A stretch of 64,000 nucleotides of DNA, from the NCBI GenBank assembly GCA_018333075.1, contig BORH01000005.1, positions 62,001 through 126,000 on the forward strand. The letters are read 5' to 3'. The notes below the pieces were generated by a model that saw only the letters and a program-made list of their open reading frames with translations, was not told the DNA's origin and ran no database searches. A program made the translations under genes and the position numbers. Shown here piece by piece: positions 56,262 through 64,000 of this stretch. Position 1 is the stretch's first letter; each line of letters begins with the position of its first letter. Origin of the DNA: Heyndrickxia sporothermodurans. Its GTDB lineage: Bacteria > Bacillota > Bacilli > Bacillales > Bacillaceae_C.

Positions 56262-56675
56262 ATGGTTGAAACAAACTCAATGTTAGAAATGGATCAAGGT
56301 AATGATGGGTTAGGAAAAGTTGAAATTGCTCCTGAGGTTATAGAAGTAATTGCTGGAATAGCTGCTTCAGAAGTAGAGGGCGTTGCACAAATGCGTGGGA
56401 ATTTTGCAACGGGTGTCGCTGAAAAACTAGGAAGAAAAAACCATGGAAAAGGTGTAAAGGTTGACCTAACTGATGAAGGCATCATTGTAGATGTTTATTG
56501 TACAATGCACTTTGGTATTTCAATTCCTACAGTTGCTAACAAAATTCAAGAGAATATCAGGCAAGCACTATTGAATATGACAGCATTAGAAGCTCAGGAA
56601 GTAAACATTCATATTGTGGGTATTCAGTTTGAAACGACAAAGCAAGAACCAAGTTACGAAACTGAAATATTATAA
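56262..56675 (+). CDS. yqhY: Asp23/Gls24 family protein YqhY
   Basis: A 137-residue alkaline-shock-type protein: GKVEIAPEVIEVIAGIAASEVEGVAQMRG...GVKVDLTDEGIIVDVY, the Asp23 signature. In B. subtilis YqhY is co-encoded with accBC and linked to control of fatty acid synthesis. ATG follows CGGAGGTG, 25 bases after accC, so it is likely in the same operon, which ends at the terminator downstream. Confidence 0.9.
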   Translation: MVETNSMLEMDQGNDGLGKVEIAPEVIEVIAGIAASEVEGVAQMRGNFATGVAEKLGRKNHGKGVKVDLTDEGIIVDVYCTMHFGISIPTVANKIQENIRQALLNMTALEAQEVNIHIVGIQFETTKQEPSYETEIL

Positions 56676-56683
56676 AGAAAAGA

Positions 56684-56717
56684 AGCTGAGGGGATGCCTT
56701 CAGCTTTTCTTTTTTAT
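56684..56717 (+). terminator. Terminator after yqhY
   Basis: AAGCTGA (56684-56690) pairs with TCAGCTT (56701-56707), with GG/CC inside, followed by a T-rich tail. Confidence 0.85.
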
Positions 56718-57070
56718 GGTTATTTAATTATTAAATAGGTTAATGCTAATAAAGTGAAAAACAACTTAATTATTTGTGCTTTCATGATCCATTTTGTGCT
56801 ATTATTCTGTAGTAAAGGTGTTTTCCATTAATAGTTGTTTGTATGCTGGGTAGTAGTTTAATAACTGATGACCTATGTTATTTATTTTTTGTTGGCATTG
56901 TTAGCAACTTATTAAAACCATCGAAAAAATGATTTTAATAGGCTATTTTCATAAAAATGCTTTGAAAATGAATATAATTTAAGAAAAAGCCTTATATTTA
57001 GAAAAAATATAGGGTACATTGTCGATAATAGAATGTATCCATAGTAAATTAAAAGGAGTTTTACAATAAT
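56718..57070 (+). other. Intergenic leader of nusB with one hairpin
   Basis: No gene is seen in these 353 bases. A 9-bp stem (57012-57020 with 57032-57040, TACATT/AATGTA extended by GG/CC and one G-U pair) lies 20 bases upstream of the nusB SD (AAAAGGAG). It could be an mRNA leader structure. Confidence 0.4.
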
Positions 57071-57463
57071 ATGAAAAGAAGAACGGCTCGAGAAAAAGCA
57101 CTTCAGGCATTATTTCAAATAGATATGAATGAGGCAGAACCAGAGGTGGCAATTAAGAATATTTTAAAAGATGAACAGAGTGATGAATATTTAACAAAAT
57201 TAGTAAATGGAACATTTCAGAATCTGAAAGATATTGATGAAATCATTTCTAAACATCTTGAAAAATGGACGATTGAAAGATTGGCAAAGGTCGATTTAAA
57301 TATTATTCGACTTGGTGTATATGAACTAATGTACATTGATGAAGTACCAGCAAATGTTGCTATAAATGAAGCCATTGAGGTTTCAAAGAGGTTTGGTGAT
57401 GAACGCTCTAGTAAATTTATTAATGGAGTACTTTCGAAAATTAAAGAAACGGTAGAAAAATAA
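57071..57463 (+). CDS. nusB: Transcription antitermination factor NusB
   Basis: Binds boxA RNA with S10 during rRNA antitermination. 130 residues: MKRRTAREKALQALFQIDMN, VNGTFQNLKDIDEIISKHLEKWTIERLAKVDLNIIRLGVYEL, and VAINEAIEVSKRFGDERSSKFINGVLSKI are diagnostic. ATG follows AAAAGGAG. Normal length. Confidence 0.95.
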   Translation: MKRRTAREKALQALFQIDMNEAEPEVAIKNILKDEQSDEYLTKLVNGTFQNLKDIDEIISKHLEKWTIERLAKVDLNIIRLGVYELMYIDEVPANVAINEAIEVSKRFGDERSSKFINGVLSKIKETVEK

Positions 57464-57568
57464 TAATTAAGCAAAACATTAAAATTACAAGTTTAAGAAT
57501 TCGCGCAAAAATGGAATTACCTAATTAGCAGTAGTTAGGTGATATAGTCCTGCTCCGAGTTCATCGTT

Positions 57569-57729
57569 GCAAATAAAATGTGAGATATTGATTTTGCAAA
57601 TGTTCGACATATGAAAAATTATGTCAACTATTCCTTAGAATCAATGGTCGGATGACTATTACCATGCTGCTCGAAAATACATTAAAATCGTTCAAAAAAC
57701 AATTAATACATCGTCTTTCTAATGATTAA
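57569..57729 (+). pseudogene. folD: Remnant of folD (methylene-THF dehydrogenase/cyclohydrolase) 3' end
   Basis: Between nusB and xseA, where folD normally lies, only about 365 bases remain. Frame 57569-57652 reads ANKM-stop-DIDFANVRHMKNYV...MVG, matching the family segment NKLVGDVDFENV...YITPVPGGVG; a TGA (57581) interrupts it. A frame jump of a few bases near 57652 then gives MTITMLLENTLKSFKKQ, the FolD C-terminal signature (GPMTITMLLENT), ending at TAA 57727. Upstream, 57490-57568 looks like more degraded sequence (GCAGTAGTT may be AVV of AVVIDVG) but is not secure. Roughly the first 200 codons are deleted. Confidence 0.85.
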
Positions 57730-57746
57730 GATGTATAATATAAAGA

Positions 57747-57781
57747 AAAAGCTGTCTTCATTAGAAGCAGCTTTTGTTTTG
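57747..57781 (+). terminator. Terminator after the folD remnant
   Basis: Stem AAAAGCTG (57747-57754) / CAGCTTTT (57768-57775) with inner TTC/GAA, followed by a T-rich tail. It lies before xseA, 50 bases upstream of the start. Confidence 0.8.
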
Positions 57782-57830
57782 TAAAGGTAGATTGGATATT
57801 TTTAAAGACTTTTGTTAAAAGGGTGTTATG

Positions 57831-59174
57831 ATGCAAACGAAACCATATCTAACAGTCCAAGCTTTAACCAAATATATCAAGAGAAAATTTGATGCTGATC
57901 CTTATTTAATTGATGTTCAAGTAAAAGGTGAAATTTCAAACTTCAAACAGCATTCAAGTGGCCATATGTATTTTACCTTAAAAGATGAGCAAGCAAGAAT
58001 TTTGTCAGTCATGTTTTCCTCAGCAAATAAAGGATTGAAGTTTAAACCTGAAAATGGGATGAATGTTCTTATTCGCGGACAGATATCAGTATATGAAGGT
58101 AGCGGACAATATCAAATATATGTTAAAGAAATGCAGCCTGATGGGATAGGTGAATTGTATTTAGCTTTTGAACAATTAAAGGGAAAACTTGAAAAAGAAG
58201 GGCTATTTGCACAAGAAAGAAAGAGACCAATCCCGTCCTACCCTAAATATATTGGAGTCATTACTTCACCTACAGGGGCAGCAGTAAGGGATATTATTTC
58301 TACCATTAAACGGAGATACCCAATCGGAAAAATATTGTTAATTCCTGCATTAGTTCAAGGAGACAACGCTGCAAAATCAATTTCAGATGCGATCGTAAAG
58401 ATGAATCAAAGAGATGATATTGATGTATTAATCGTTGGTCGCGGCGGGGGATCGATTGAAGAATTGTGGGCTTTCAACGAAGAAATAGTTGCTAGAGCTA
58501 TTTTTGAATCCACCATTCCTATTATCTCAGCGGTTGGCCATGAAACGGATTTTACAATTGCCGATTTTGTAGCAGATTTACGTGCGCCAACACCAACTGG
58601 GGCGGCAGAATTAGCTGTTCCGCATATACAAGAAATTATGGATAAGTTATTAAATAGAAAGTCTAGACTAATAAGAAGCTTTTCTGATATTATTCGTCAC
58701 GAAAGAAAGAGACTACAATTCATTGAAAAGTCTTATGTATTCCGAAATCCTAACTATATTTACCAACAAAAAATGGAAAAAACGGATCGGTTAACTGAAC
58801 GATTGATAAGGCAAGTGAACTTAATTGTTCAAAAGCAAGAAGGATCTTATGACCAATTGAATCAGCGTCTACATAGAAATCAGCCAAAACAGCAATTAGA
58901 AAGAGAAAAAGAGAAGCATCTAAGGATAAAAAAAGAATTGCAGAAACAATTAAATACAATTTTAAAAGAAAAACAACAAGAGTTTTCAAAATTAATTACT
59001 GCAATGGACGCATTAAGTCCTCTCAAAGTTATGGAACGTGGATATAGCTTAACATATAATGAAAATCATGAAATCATAAAAAGTATTAAACAAACAGCAG
59101 AGGGAGACAAGATTCAAGTAATGGTCTCTGATGGGGATATCATTTGTTCAGTAAAAAACATTGAAAAGAGATGA
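57831..59174 (+). CDS. xseA: Exodeoxyribonuclease VII large subunit
   Basis: Catalytic subunit of ExoVII. 447 residues: N-terminal OB fold (VQVKGEISNFKQHSSGHMYFTLKDEQARI), the catalytic middle domain with GVITSPTGAAVRDIISTIKRRYP, DVLIVGRGGGSIEELWAFNEE and PIISAVGHETDFTIADFVADLRAPTPTGAAEL, then a long coiled coil (about 280-400). Two adjacent ATGs (57828, 57831) follow AAAGGGTG. It overlaps or abuts xseB. Confidence 0.95.
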   Translation: MQTKPYLTVQALTKYIKRKFDADPYLIDVQVKGEISNFKQHSSGHMYFTLKDEQARILSVMFSSANKGLKFKPENGMNVLIRGQISVYEGSGQYQIYVKEMQPDGIGELYLAFEQLKGKLEKEGLFAQERKRPIPSYPKYIGVITSPTGAAVRDIISTIKRRYPIGKILLIPALVQGDNAAKSISDAIVKMNQRDDIDVLIVGRGGGSIEELWAFNEEIVARAIFESTIPIISAVGHETDFTIADFVADLRAPTPTGAAELAVPHIQEIMDKLLNRKSRLIRSFSDIIRHERKRLQFIEKSYVFRNPNYIYQQKMEKTDRLTERLIRQVNLIVQKQEGSYDQLNQRLHRNQPKQQLEREKEKHLRIKKELQKQLNTILKEKQQEFSKLITAMDALSPLKVMERGYSLTYNENHEIIKSIKQTAEGDKIQVMVSDGDIICSVKNIEKR

Positions 59175-59181
59175 TGATCAT

Positions 59182-59406
59182 ATGGCGAATCAACTTACAT
59201 TCGAAGAAGCAATGGAACAATTAGAAGGAATTGTTCAACGGTTGGAAGAGGGCGATGTTCCACTAGAGGAAGCACTTACTATTTATAAAAAAGGAATGGA
59301 GCTTTCTAAAATTTGTCATGATAAATTAAAGACGGTTGAAGAACAGCTAACAAGTGTTATCACTGAAAATGGTGAAGAGGAGTTTATCATCAAAGAGGAG
59401 GATTAA
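59182..59406 (+). CDS. xseB: Exodeoxyribonuclease VII small subunit
   Basis: A 74-residue helical subunit: MANQLTFEEAMEQLEGIVQRLEEGDVPLEEALTIYKKGMEL, the XseB signature. ATG 59182 gives the family N-terminus; the SD is weak (AGAGATGATG). It starts 7 bases after xseA and is followed closely by ispA. Confidence 0.93.
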   Translation: MANQLTFEEAMEQLEGIVQRLEEGDVPLEEALTIYKKGMELSKICHDKLKTVEEQLTSVITENGEEEFIIKEED

Positions 59407-59408
59407 GC

Positions 59409-60296
59409 TTGCAAATGACAGAATTAAAGAATTTTATGGTACAAGTGAATGAGAAATTAGAAAAGGGACTTTCACATTATATTGCAAAATTACATGCTCC
59501 TCAAATATTAAAGGATGCCATGGATTATTCCCTTCAGGCAGGAGGGAAAAAAATCCGACCAACATTACTTTTTGCGACTCTTCATGCATTTGGACAAGAT
59601 ATTGAAAAAGGGATGGCCACTGCTTGTGCTATAGAAATGATCCATACATATTCATTGATTCATGATGATTTACCTGCAATGGATAATGATGATTTTCGTA
59701 GAGGCAAGCCAACTAATCACAAGGTTTTTGGAGAAGCCTACTCGATTTTAGCAGGAGATGGATTACTCACATATAGTTTTCAAATCATTGCCCAAGATTC
59801 TAGTTTATCTACTGATCAAAAAGTAAGGATTATCGAATTACTTGCTCGATCTGCAGGCCCTGAAGGAATGGTTGGTGGTCAAGTTGCTGATATGCTAGGG
59901 GAAAATAAACATCTTACATTAAATGAATTAGAATATATACATCGAAATAAAACTGGAAAGCTCTTATCATTTAGTGCAATTGCAGGGGCACTTATTACAG
60001 AAGCAACAAGTGAGCAAATTAAAATTTTGGAAGTTTATGCAGAAAACATTGGATTAGCCTTTCAAATTCGCGATGACATTTTAGATGTAGAAGGAAATGA
60101 AGAATTAATAGGTAAGCCAGTTGGTAGTGACGAAGAAAATTTAAAAAGTACATATCCATCATTAATTACCTTACAGGGTGCTAAAGAACGTCTTCATGAT
60201 CATACGCAAAAAGCTATTCAAATAATTAAACAACTTAATTTAAATACAACTTTATTAGAAGAGTTAGCTGAGTTAATTGAAGTAAGAAATCATTGA
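59409..60296 (+). CDS. ispA: Geranyl/farnesyl diphosphate synthase IspA
   Basis: Short-chain polyprenyl diphosphate synthase of 295 residues, condensing IPP with allylic diphosphates. First Asp-rich motif in IHDDLPAMDNDDFRRGKPT (near residue 84) and second in QIRDDILDVEG (near 222), both complete. GGKKIRPTL near residue 45 is the IPP-binding region. TTG 59409 is six bases after GAGGAGG, preferred over ATG 59415. Operon with xseAB upstream. Confidence 0.94.
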   Translation: MQMTELKNFMVQVNEKLEKGLSHYIAKLHAPQILKDAMDYSLQAGGKKIRPTLLFATLHAFGQDIEKGMATACAIEMIHTYSLIHDDLPAMDNDDFRRGKPTNHKVFGEAYSILAGDGLLTYSFQIIAQDSSLSTDQKVRIIELLARSAGPEGMVGGQVADMLGENKHLTLNELEYIHRNKTGKLLSFSAIAGALITEATSEQIKILEVYAENIGLAFQIRDDILDVEGNEELIGKPVGSDEENLKSTYPSLITLQGAKERLHDHTQKAIQIIKQLNLNTTLLEELAELIEVRNH

Positions 60297-60330
60297 TGGA
60301 GTCTTAGATGAGTAAATAGGTTAACTATGC

Positions 60331-60397
60331 TATAATGAAAAAATATGATTAATAGAATAAAGGATTACAGCTGTTAGTATGCTGCGGTTCTTTTTAA
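60331..60397 (+). promoter_or_regulatory. Extended -10 promoter followed by a hairpin upstream of dxs
   Basis: TGC-TATAAT (extended -10, 60328-60336) has no clear -35. About 25 bases downstream lies a 13-position stem 60359-60371 with 60381-60393 (one mismatch, G-U pairs) plus a short U tract. It may be the terminator of ispA or an attenuator of dxs. The rest of 60398-60511 shows nothing recognisable. Confidence 0.45.
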
Positions 60398-60511
60398 TCG
60401 AAGTAACACATAAAATCAATCCATTCTTGTAGAATAAGAACAATCGATATATTATAGATAAAAGTAAAATATATTTTGGAAAATCTAAGAAGTGAAAGTG
60501 AGTGATCCGTC

Positions 60512-62401
60512 TTGGATCTTTTATCAATCAAGGACCCTTCCTTTCTAAAAAATATGAATATAGAACAGCTAAAGGGGCTAAGTAATGATATTCGCCGTTT
60601 TTTAATTGAGAATTTGTCGAAAACCGGTGGTCATATTGGTCCTAATTTAGGTGTAGTTGAATTAACGGTAGCTTTACACAAATGTTTTGATAGTCCAAAG
60701 GATAAATTTATTTGGGATGTTGGACATCAATCCTACGTGCATAAAATTTTGACTGGTAGGGCAAAACAGTTTTCGACTTTAAGACAGTACAAAGGATTAT
60801 CTGGATTCCCGAAAATGTGTGAAAGCGAGCATGATGTATGGGAAACAGGTCACTCTTCTACATCTTTATCCGCCGCGATGGGAATGGCCATTGCCAGAGA
60901 TTTAAAAGGTGAAAAATCATTTATTGTTCCAATTATTGGTGATGGTGCACTTACGGGTGGGATGGCATTAGAAGCGCTGAATCATATCGGACATGAGAAA
61001 AAAGATTTAATCGTTATTTTAAATGATAATGAAATGTCCATTGCACCAAATGTTGGTGCTCTTCATAATATTTTAGGACGACTTCGAACAGCAAGTAAGT
61101 ATCAATGGGCTAAAGATGAATTAGAGAATTTACTTAAAAAGATCCCTGCAGTGGGCGGAAAACTAGCTGCAACAGCTGAAAGGCTTAAGGATAGCATGAA
61201 GTATTTTCTCGTTTCTGGAATGTTTTTTGAGGAACTAGGCTTTACTTATTTGGGACCTGTAGATGGGCATAATTATGAAGCTTTATTTGAACAATTACAA
61301 AATGCCAAAAAAACAAAAGGACCTGTGCTTTTACATGTCATTACTAAGAAGGGGAAGGGCTATGAGCCTGCAGAGAATGACACAATCGGAACTTGGCATG
61401 GCACAGGACAATATAAAATTGAGACAGGCGACTTAATTAAACCTGTAAATGCTCCTCCTGCATGGAGTAAACTTGTAAGTGATACGGTCTTGAAATTAGC
61501 TAAAAAAGATGAACGGATTGTTGCTATTACCCCTGCAATGCCAGTTGGTTCAAAGCTAGAGAAATTTGCGGAAGAATTTCCAAATCGAATGTATGATGTA
61601 GGCATAGCAGAACAACATGCTGCTACAGTTGCAGCTGGTCTTGCTACACAAAATATGAAGCCATTTTTGGCTATCTATTCAACCTTTTTGCAGAGAGCTT
61701 ATGATCAAGTCGTTCATGATATATGTCGTCAAAATTTAAATGTATTTATTGGAATCGACCGATCAGGTTTAGTAGGAGCGGATGGAGAAACCCATCAAGG
61801 TGTATTTGATATTGCATTTTTACGTCATATTCCAAATTTAGTGCTAATGATGCCGAAAGATGAAAATGAAGGACAACATATGGTTAATACTGCTATTCAA
61901 TATGATAAAGGTCCTATTGCTATGAGATTTCCTCGTGGTAACGGTTATGGAGTTCCAATGGATAAGGATCTTCGTACAATTCCAATTGGTACATGGGAAG
62001 TTCTTCGTGAAGGAAAGGATGCCGCCATCCTTACTTTTGGAACGACGATTCCTATGGCATTAGAAGCTGCGAATCTTTTACAAAAACAAGGGAAATCAGT
62101 TAAAGTAGTTAATGCACGTTTTATTAAACCACTTGACGAAAACATGTTAGCAGAAATTATGGATTCTAATATGCCTATATTGACAATTGAAGAAGCTGTT
62201 GTTCAAGGTGGATTTGGAAGTGCAGTTCTTGAATTTGCACACAGCCAAGGTTATACAAACAATATAGATTTAATGGGAATACCTGACGAATTTATCGAGC
62301 ATGGAAGTGTGAATGAATTATTACGGGAGATCGGTTTGACGACAGAAGAGGTTGTAAAAAGAATTCAAGCCTTTTCTCCTAAAAAACAAAAAAGGGCATA
62401 A
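60512..62401 (+). CDS. dxs: 1-deoxy-D-xylulose-5-phosphate synthase
   Basis: First step of the MEP pathway: pyruvate plus glyceraldehyde-3-phosphate to DXP, with thiamine diphosphate. 629 residues. [34 protein letters not shown], the ThDP motif [15 protein letters not shown](H)...NDNEMSI, and the transketolase signature [16 protein letters not shown] are complete. TTG 60512 gives the family start [14 protein letters not shown]. With ispG and ispH it shows an MEP-type isoprenoid route. Confidence 0.96.
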   Translation: MDLLSIKDPSFLKNMNIEQLKGLSNDIRRFLIENLSKTGGHIGPNLGVVELTVALHKCFDSPKDKFIWDVGHQSYVHKILTGRAKQFSTLRQYKGLSGFPKMCESEHDVWETGHSSTSLSAAMGMAIARDLKGEKSFIVPIIGDGALTGGMALEALNHIGHEKKDLIVILNDNEMSIAPNVGALHNILGRLRTASKYQWAKDELENLLKKIPAVGGKLAATAERLKDSMKYFLVSGMFFEELGFTYLGPVDGHNYEALFEQLQNAKKTKGPVLLHVITKKGKGYEPAENDTIGTWHGTGQYKIETGDLIKPVNAPPAWSKLVSDTVLKLAKKDERIVAITPAMPVGSKLEKFAEEFPNRMYDVGIAEQHAATVAAGLATQNMKPFLAIYSTFLQRAYDQVVHDICRQNLNVFIGIDRSGLVGADGETHQGVFDIAFLRHIPNLVLMMPKDENEGQHMVNTAIQYDKGPIAMRFPRGNGYGVPMDKDLRTIPIGTWEVLREGKDAAILTFGTTIPMALEAANLLQKQGKSVKVVNARFIKPLDENMLAEIMDSNMPILTIEEAVVQGGFGSAVLEFAHSQGYTNNIDLMGIPDEFIEHGSVNELLREIGLTTEEVVKRIQAFSPKKQKRA

Positions 62402-62404
62402 AAC

Positions 62405-63247
62405 ATGAAAAGCAAAAAACAACGAGTAGATATATTATTGGTTGAAAGAGGATTAAGTGAAACAAGGGAAAAAGCTAAGCGAGCGATTATGGCAGGATTG
62501 GTATATTCTAATGAAGAACGTTTAGATAAACCAGGTGAAAAAGTAAATGAAGATATTCCATTAACATTAAAGGGGAATGCCATTCCATATGTTAGTAGAG
62601 GCGGTCTAAAATTAGAAAAAGCCTTAAAGGTATTCAATGTTTCCTTAAAGGACAAAGTATTAATAGACATTGGTGCATCTACAGGAGGCTTTACGGATTG
62701 TGCGCTTCAAAATGGGGCAAGGATGTCCTATGCACTTGATGTTGGCTATAATCAGTTGGCTTGGAAGCTCCGGCAAGATGATCGAGTCGTAGTTATGGAA
62801 AGAACGAATTTTCGGTATGTAACTCCGAAGGATTTGACGAGAGAAATGCCTAACTTTGCTACGATCGATGTCTCTTTTATTTCTTTATCCTTAATCTTAC
62901 CGGTATTAAAAACACTATTAGTTCCTGATAGTGATGTGATAGCTCTAATTAAGCCTCAATTTGAAGCTGGAAAAGAGCAGGTGGGAAAAAAAGGAGTTGT
63001 AAGAGAAAAAAAAGTACATGAATCAGTGATAGATAAAATTGTCCAGCTTTCTATTCATGAAGGTTATGATGTAGCCAATCTTTCTTATTCTCCCATAACT
63101 GGTGGAGAAGGGAATATAGAATTTCTTATTCATTTAAAGTGGTCAGGTTCAAATTTAGAACAAAGTGAAGTCAATCTCTGTAGTTCTTCGATTAAAGATT
63201 TGGTAGATGAAGCGCATATTCATTTAACTGGAAAAACAGATCAATAA
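62405..63247 (+). CDS. yqxC: S4-domain rRNA methyltransferase-like protein (TlyA/YqxC)
   Basis: A 280-residue TlyA-family protein: S4 RNA-binding domain at 1-65 (KQRVDILLVERGLSETREKAKRAIMAGLV) and FtsJ/RrmJ-type methyltransferase domain from about 75, with KDKVLIDIGASTGGFTDCALQNGA (SAM motif). TlyA methylates the 2'-O of 16S/23S rRNA cytidines in mycobacteria; the substrate here is inferred. Three bases after dxs, so likely co-transcribed. ATG start; overlaps a terminator. Confidence 0.9.
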   Translation: MKSKKQRVDILLVERGLSETREKAKRAIMAGLVYSNEERLDKPGEKVNEDIPLTLKGNAIPYVSRGGLKLEKALKVFNVSLKDKVLIDIGASTGGFTDCALQNGARMSYALDVGYNQLAWKLRQDDRVVVMERTNFRYVTPKDLTREMPNFATIDVSFISLSLILPVLKTLLVPDSDVIALIKPQFEAGKEQVGKKGVVREKKVHESVIDKIVQLSIHEGYDVANLSYSPITGGEGNIEFLIHLKWSGSNLEQSEVNLCSSSIKDLVDEAHIHLTGKTDQ

Positions 63248-63260
63248 GATCTGTTTTTTC
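63233..63260 (+). terminator. Terminator overlapping the end of yqxC
   Basis: A 10-bp perfect stem AAAACAGATC (63233-63242) / GATCTGTTTT (63248-63257), loop AATAA containing the stop codon. Confidence 0.9.
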
Positions 63261-63394
63261 AAATCTATCTCTCATATGTCATATTTCGTGTTATTTATGT
63301 ACTTTTTTACAAAAATAAGCTAACATTGAAGTAAAAAAGATGGATTTACATATTTTTGAGCTTTCACTGTAATTTTATTAAAAGGTGGATGAGG

Positions 63395-63844
63395 ATGAAC
63401 AAAGGACAAAGATTAATTAGAATTAGAGAACTAATCGCAAATTTTGACATTGAAACACAGGATGAATTGGTTGATCATTTAAAAAAGGCAGGTTTTAATG
63501 TTACACAAGCTACCATTTCTCGAGATATTAAAGAATTACATTTAGTAAAGGTTCCTCTTAATGATGGCAGATATAAATATAGTCTTCCTGCTGATCAACG
63601 GTTTAATCCTTTACAAAAATTAAAAAGAACATTAACAGATGCATTTATAAGTATTGATTATGCAGGTCATTTGATTGTTTTAAAAACATTACCTGGGAAT
63701 GCGCATGCTTTAGGTGCATTAATTGATATCCTTGATTGGGAAGAAATAATTGGTACCCTTTGTGGAGATGATACTTGTTTGATCATCTGTAAGGATCAAG
63801 AAAAATCTCAATCAGTGTCCCAAAGGATTTTAGATATGTTATAA
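63395..63844 (+). CDS. argR: Arginine repressor/activator ArgR (AhrC)
   Basis: Arginine-dependent regulator of arginine synthesis and breakdown. 149 residues, the family length: N-terminal winged helix [29 protein letters not shown] with [17 protein letters not shown] as recognition region, and a C-terminal hexamerisation and arginine-binding domain with [14 protein letters not shown] and [16 protein letters not shown] 63395 follows AAGGTGG; an upstream ATG at 63389 abuts the SD. Confidence 0.95.
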   Translation: MNKGQRLIRIRELIANFDIETQDELVDHLKKAGFNVTQATISRDIKELHLVKVPLNDGRYKYSLPADQRFNPLQKLKRTLTDAFISIDYAGHLIVLKTLPGNAHALGALIDILDWEEIIGTLCGDDTCLIICKDQEKSQSVSQRILDML

Positions 63845-63904
63845 AACATTTATAGGCAATAAAATTAATGAAGATTTGCTTATAAAAATGAGGTGAATTT
63901 TTCA

Positions 63905-64000
63905 TTGTTACAAGAATTATCGATTAAAAATTTTGCCATCATTGATGAACTTTTTTTATCTGTTGAAAAAGGATTAACGGTTTTAACAGGTGAAACAGGA
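63905..64000 (+). CDS. recN: DNA repair protein RecN, N-terminus only
   Basis: First 32 codons of RecN, cut by the window end: LQELSIKNFAIIDELFLSVEKGLTVLTGETG, where GETG is the start of the Walker A loop. TTG 63905 is eight bases after GAGGTGA. The order argR-recN is the B. subtilis order. Confidence 0.9.
   Translation, partial: MLQELSIKNFAIIDELFLSVEKGLTVLTGETG

Noticed and set aside
57541-57550. GATATAGTCC resembles the S element of a group I intron
   Set aside because: No R element, P1 or P4 partner is found upstream; the region is better explained as decayed folD.

Overview
The window is a low-GC, gene-dense chromosomal segment of a spore-forming, competence-capable member of the Bacillaceae (Firmicutes). 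The evidence is the gene order, which follows the Bacillus subtilis yqf-yqg-yqh region almost gene for gene from ispH to recN, together with a complete spoIIIAA-AH operon, a complete comG operon, strong AGGAGG-type ribosome binding sites, many TTG/GTG starts, and U-tailed hairpin terminators after most transcription units. No rRNA, tRNA, CRISPR array, prophage or intact insertion sequence was seen.

Layout. 1-9543: isoprenoid genes ispH (cut by the window edge) and ispG, the VrrA/YqfQ-type protein, RNA helicase cshB, endonuclease IV nfo, the zinc regulator zur, a HAD nucleotidase and several small membrane or LysM proteins. 9661-18672: sodA, an MFS exporter, two tandem class B penicillin-binding protein genes (a local duplication), a YceG-like protein, rpmG, the folate-salvage cyclo-ligase and yqgO. 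18749-27317: rhomboid protease gluP, yqgQ-glcK, an LtaS-type enzyme, a lipoprotein and small membrane proteins. 27567-31767: seven-gene comG pseudopilus operon and yqzE. 31831-38976: SNF2 helicase yqhH with yqhG, then a tandem glycine riboswitch controlling gcvT-gcvPA-gcvPB. 39218-46263: rhodanese, class II (B12) ribonucleotide reductase, patatin-like yqhO and the membrane proteins yqhP/Q/R. 46494-56675: aroQ, papA-like peptidase, efp, spoIIIAA-AH, accBC, yqhY. 57071-64000: nusB, a decayed folD, xseAB, ispA, dxs, tlyA/yqxC, argR and the start of recN.

The most notable points are: (1) the ribonucleotide reductase gene nrdJ is interrupted by a 390-nt ORF-less group I intron, whose splice sites, P1, P10, P4 and P7 can all be traced; (2) folD, normally between nusB and xseA, is reduced to a frame-shifted remnant of its 3' end; (3) the second aptamer of the glycine riboswitch carries an arm of about 155 nt; (4) pbpA is tandemly duplicated along with an 18-bp upstream motif; (5) spoIIIAD appears to start with AUU and spoIIIAA is preceded by an abutting 14-codon reading frame. 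Much of the rest is ordinary Bacillus housekeeping.

Functional links: ispG, ispH, dxs and ispA all belong to MEP/isoprenoid synthesis; the gcv operon, the cyclo-ligase and folD concern one-carbon metabolism; the spoIIIA genes build the mother-cell channel during sporulation; comG builds the DNA-uptake pseudopilus. Gene symbols follow B. subtilis synteny and recognised motifs; no database search was run.
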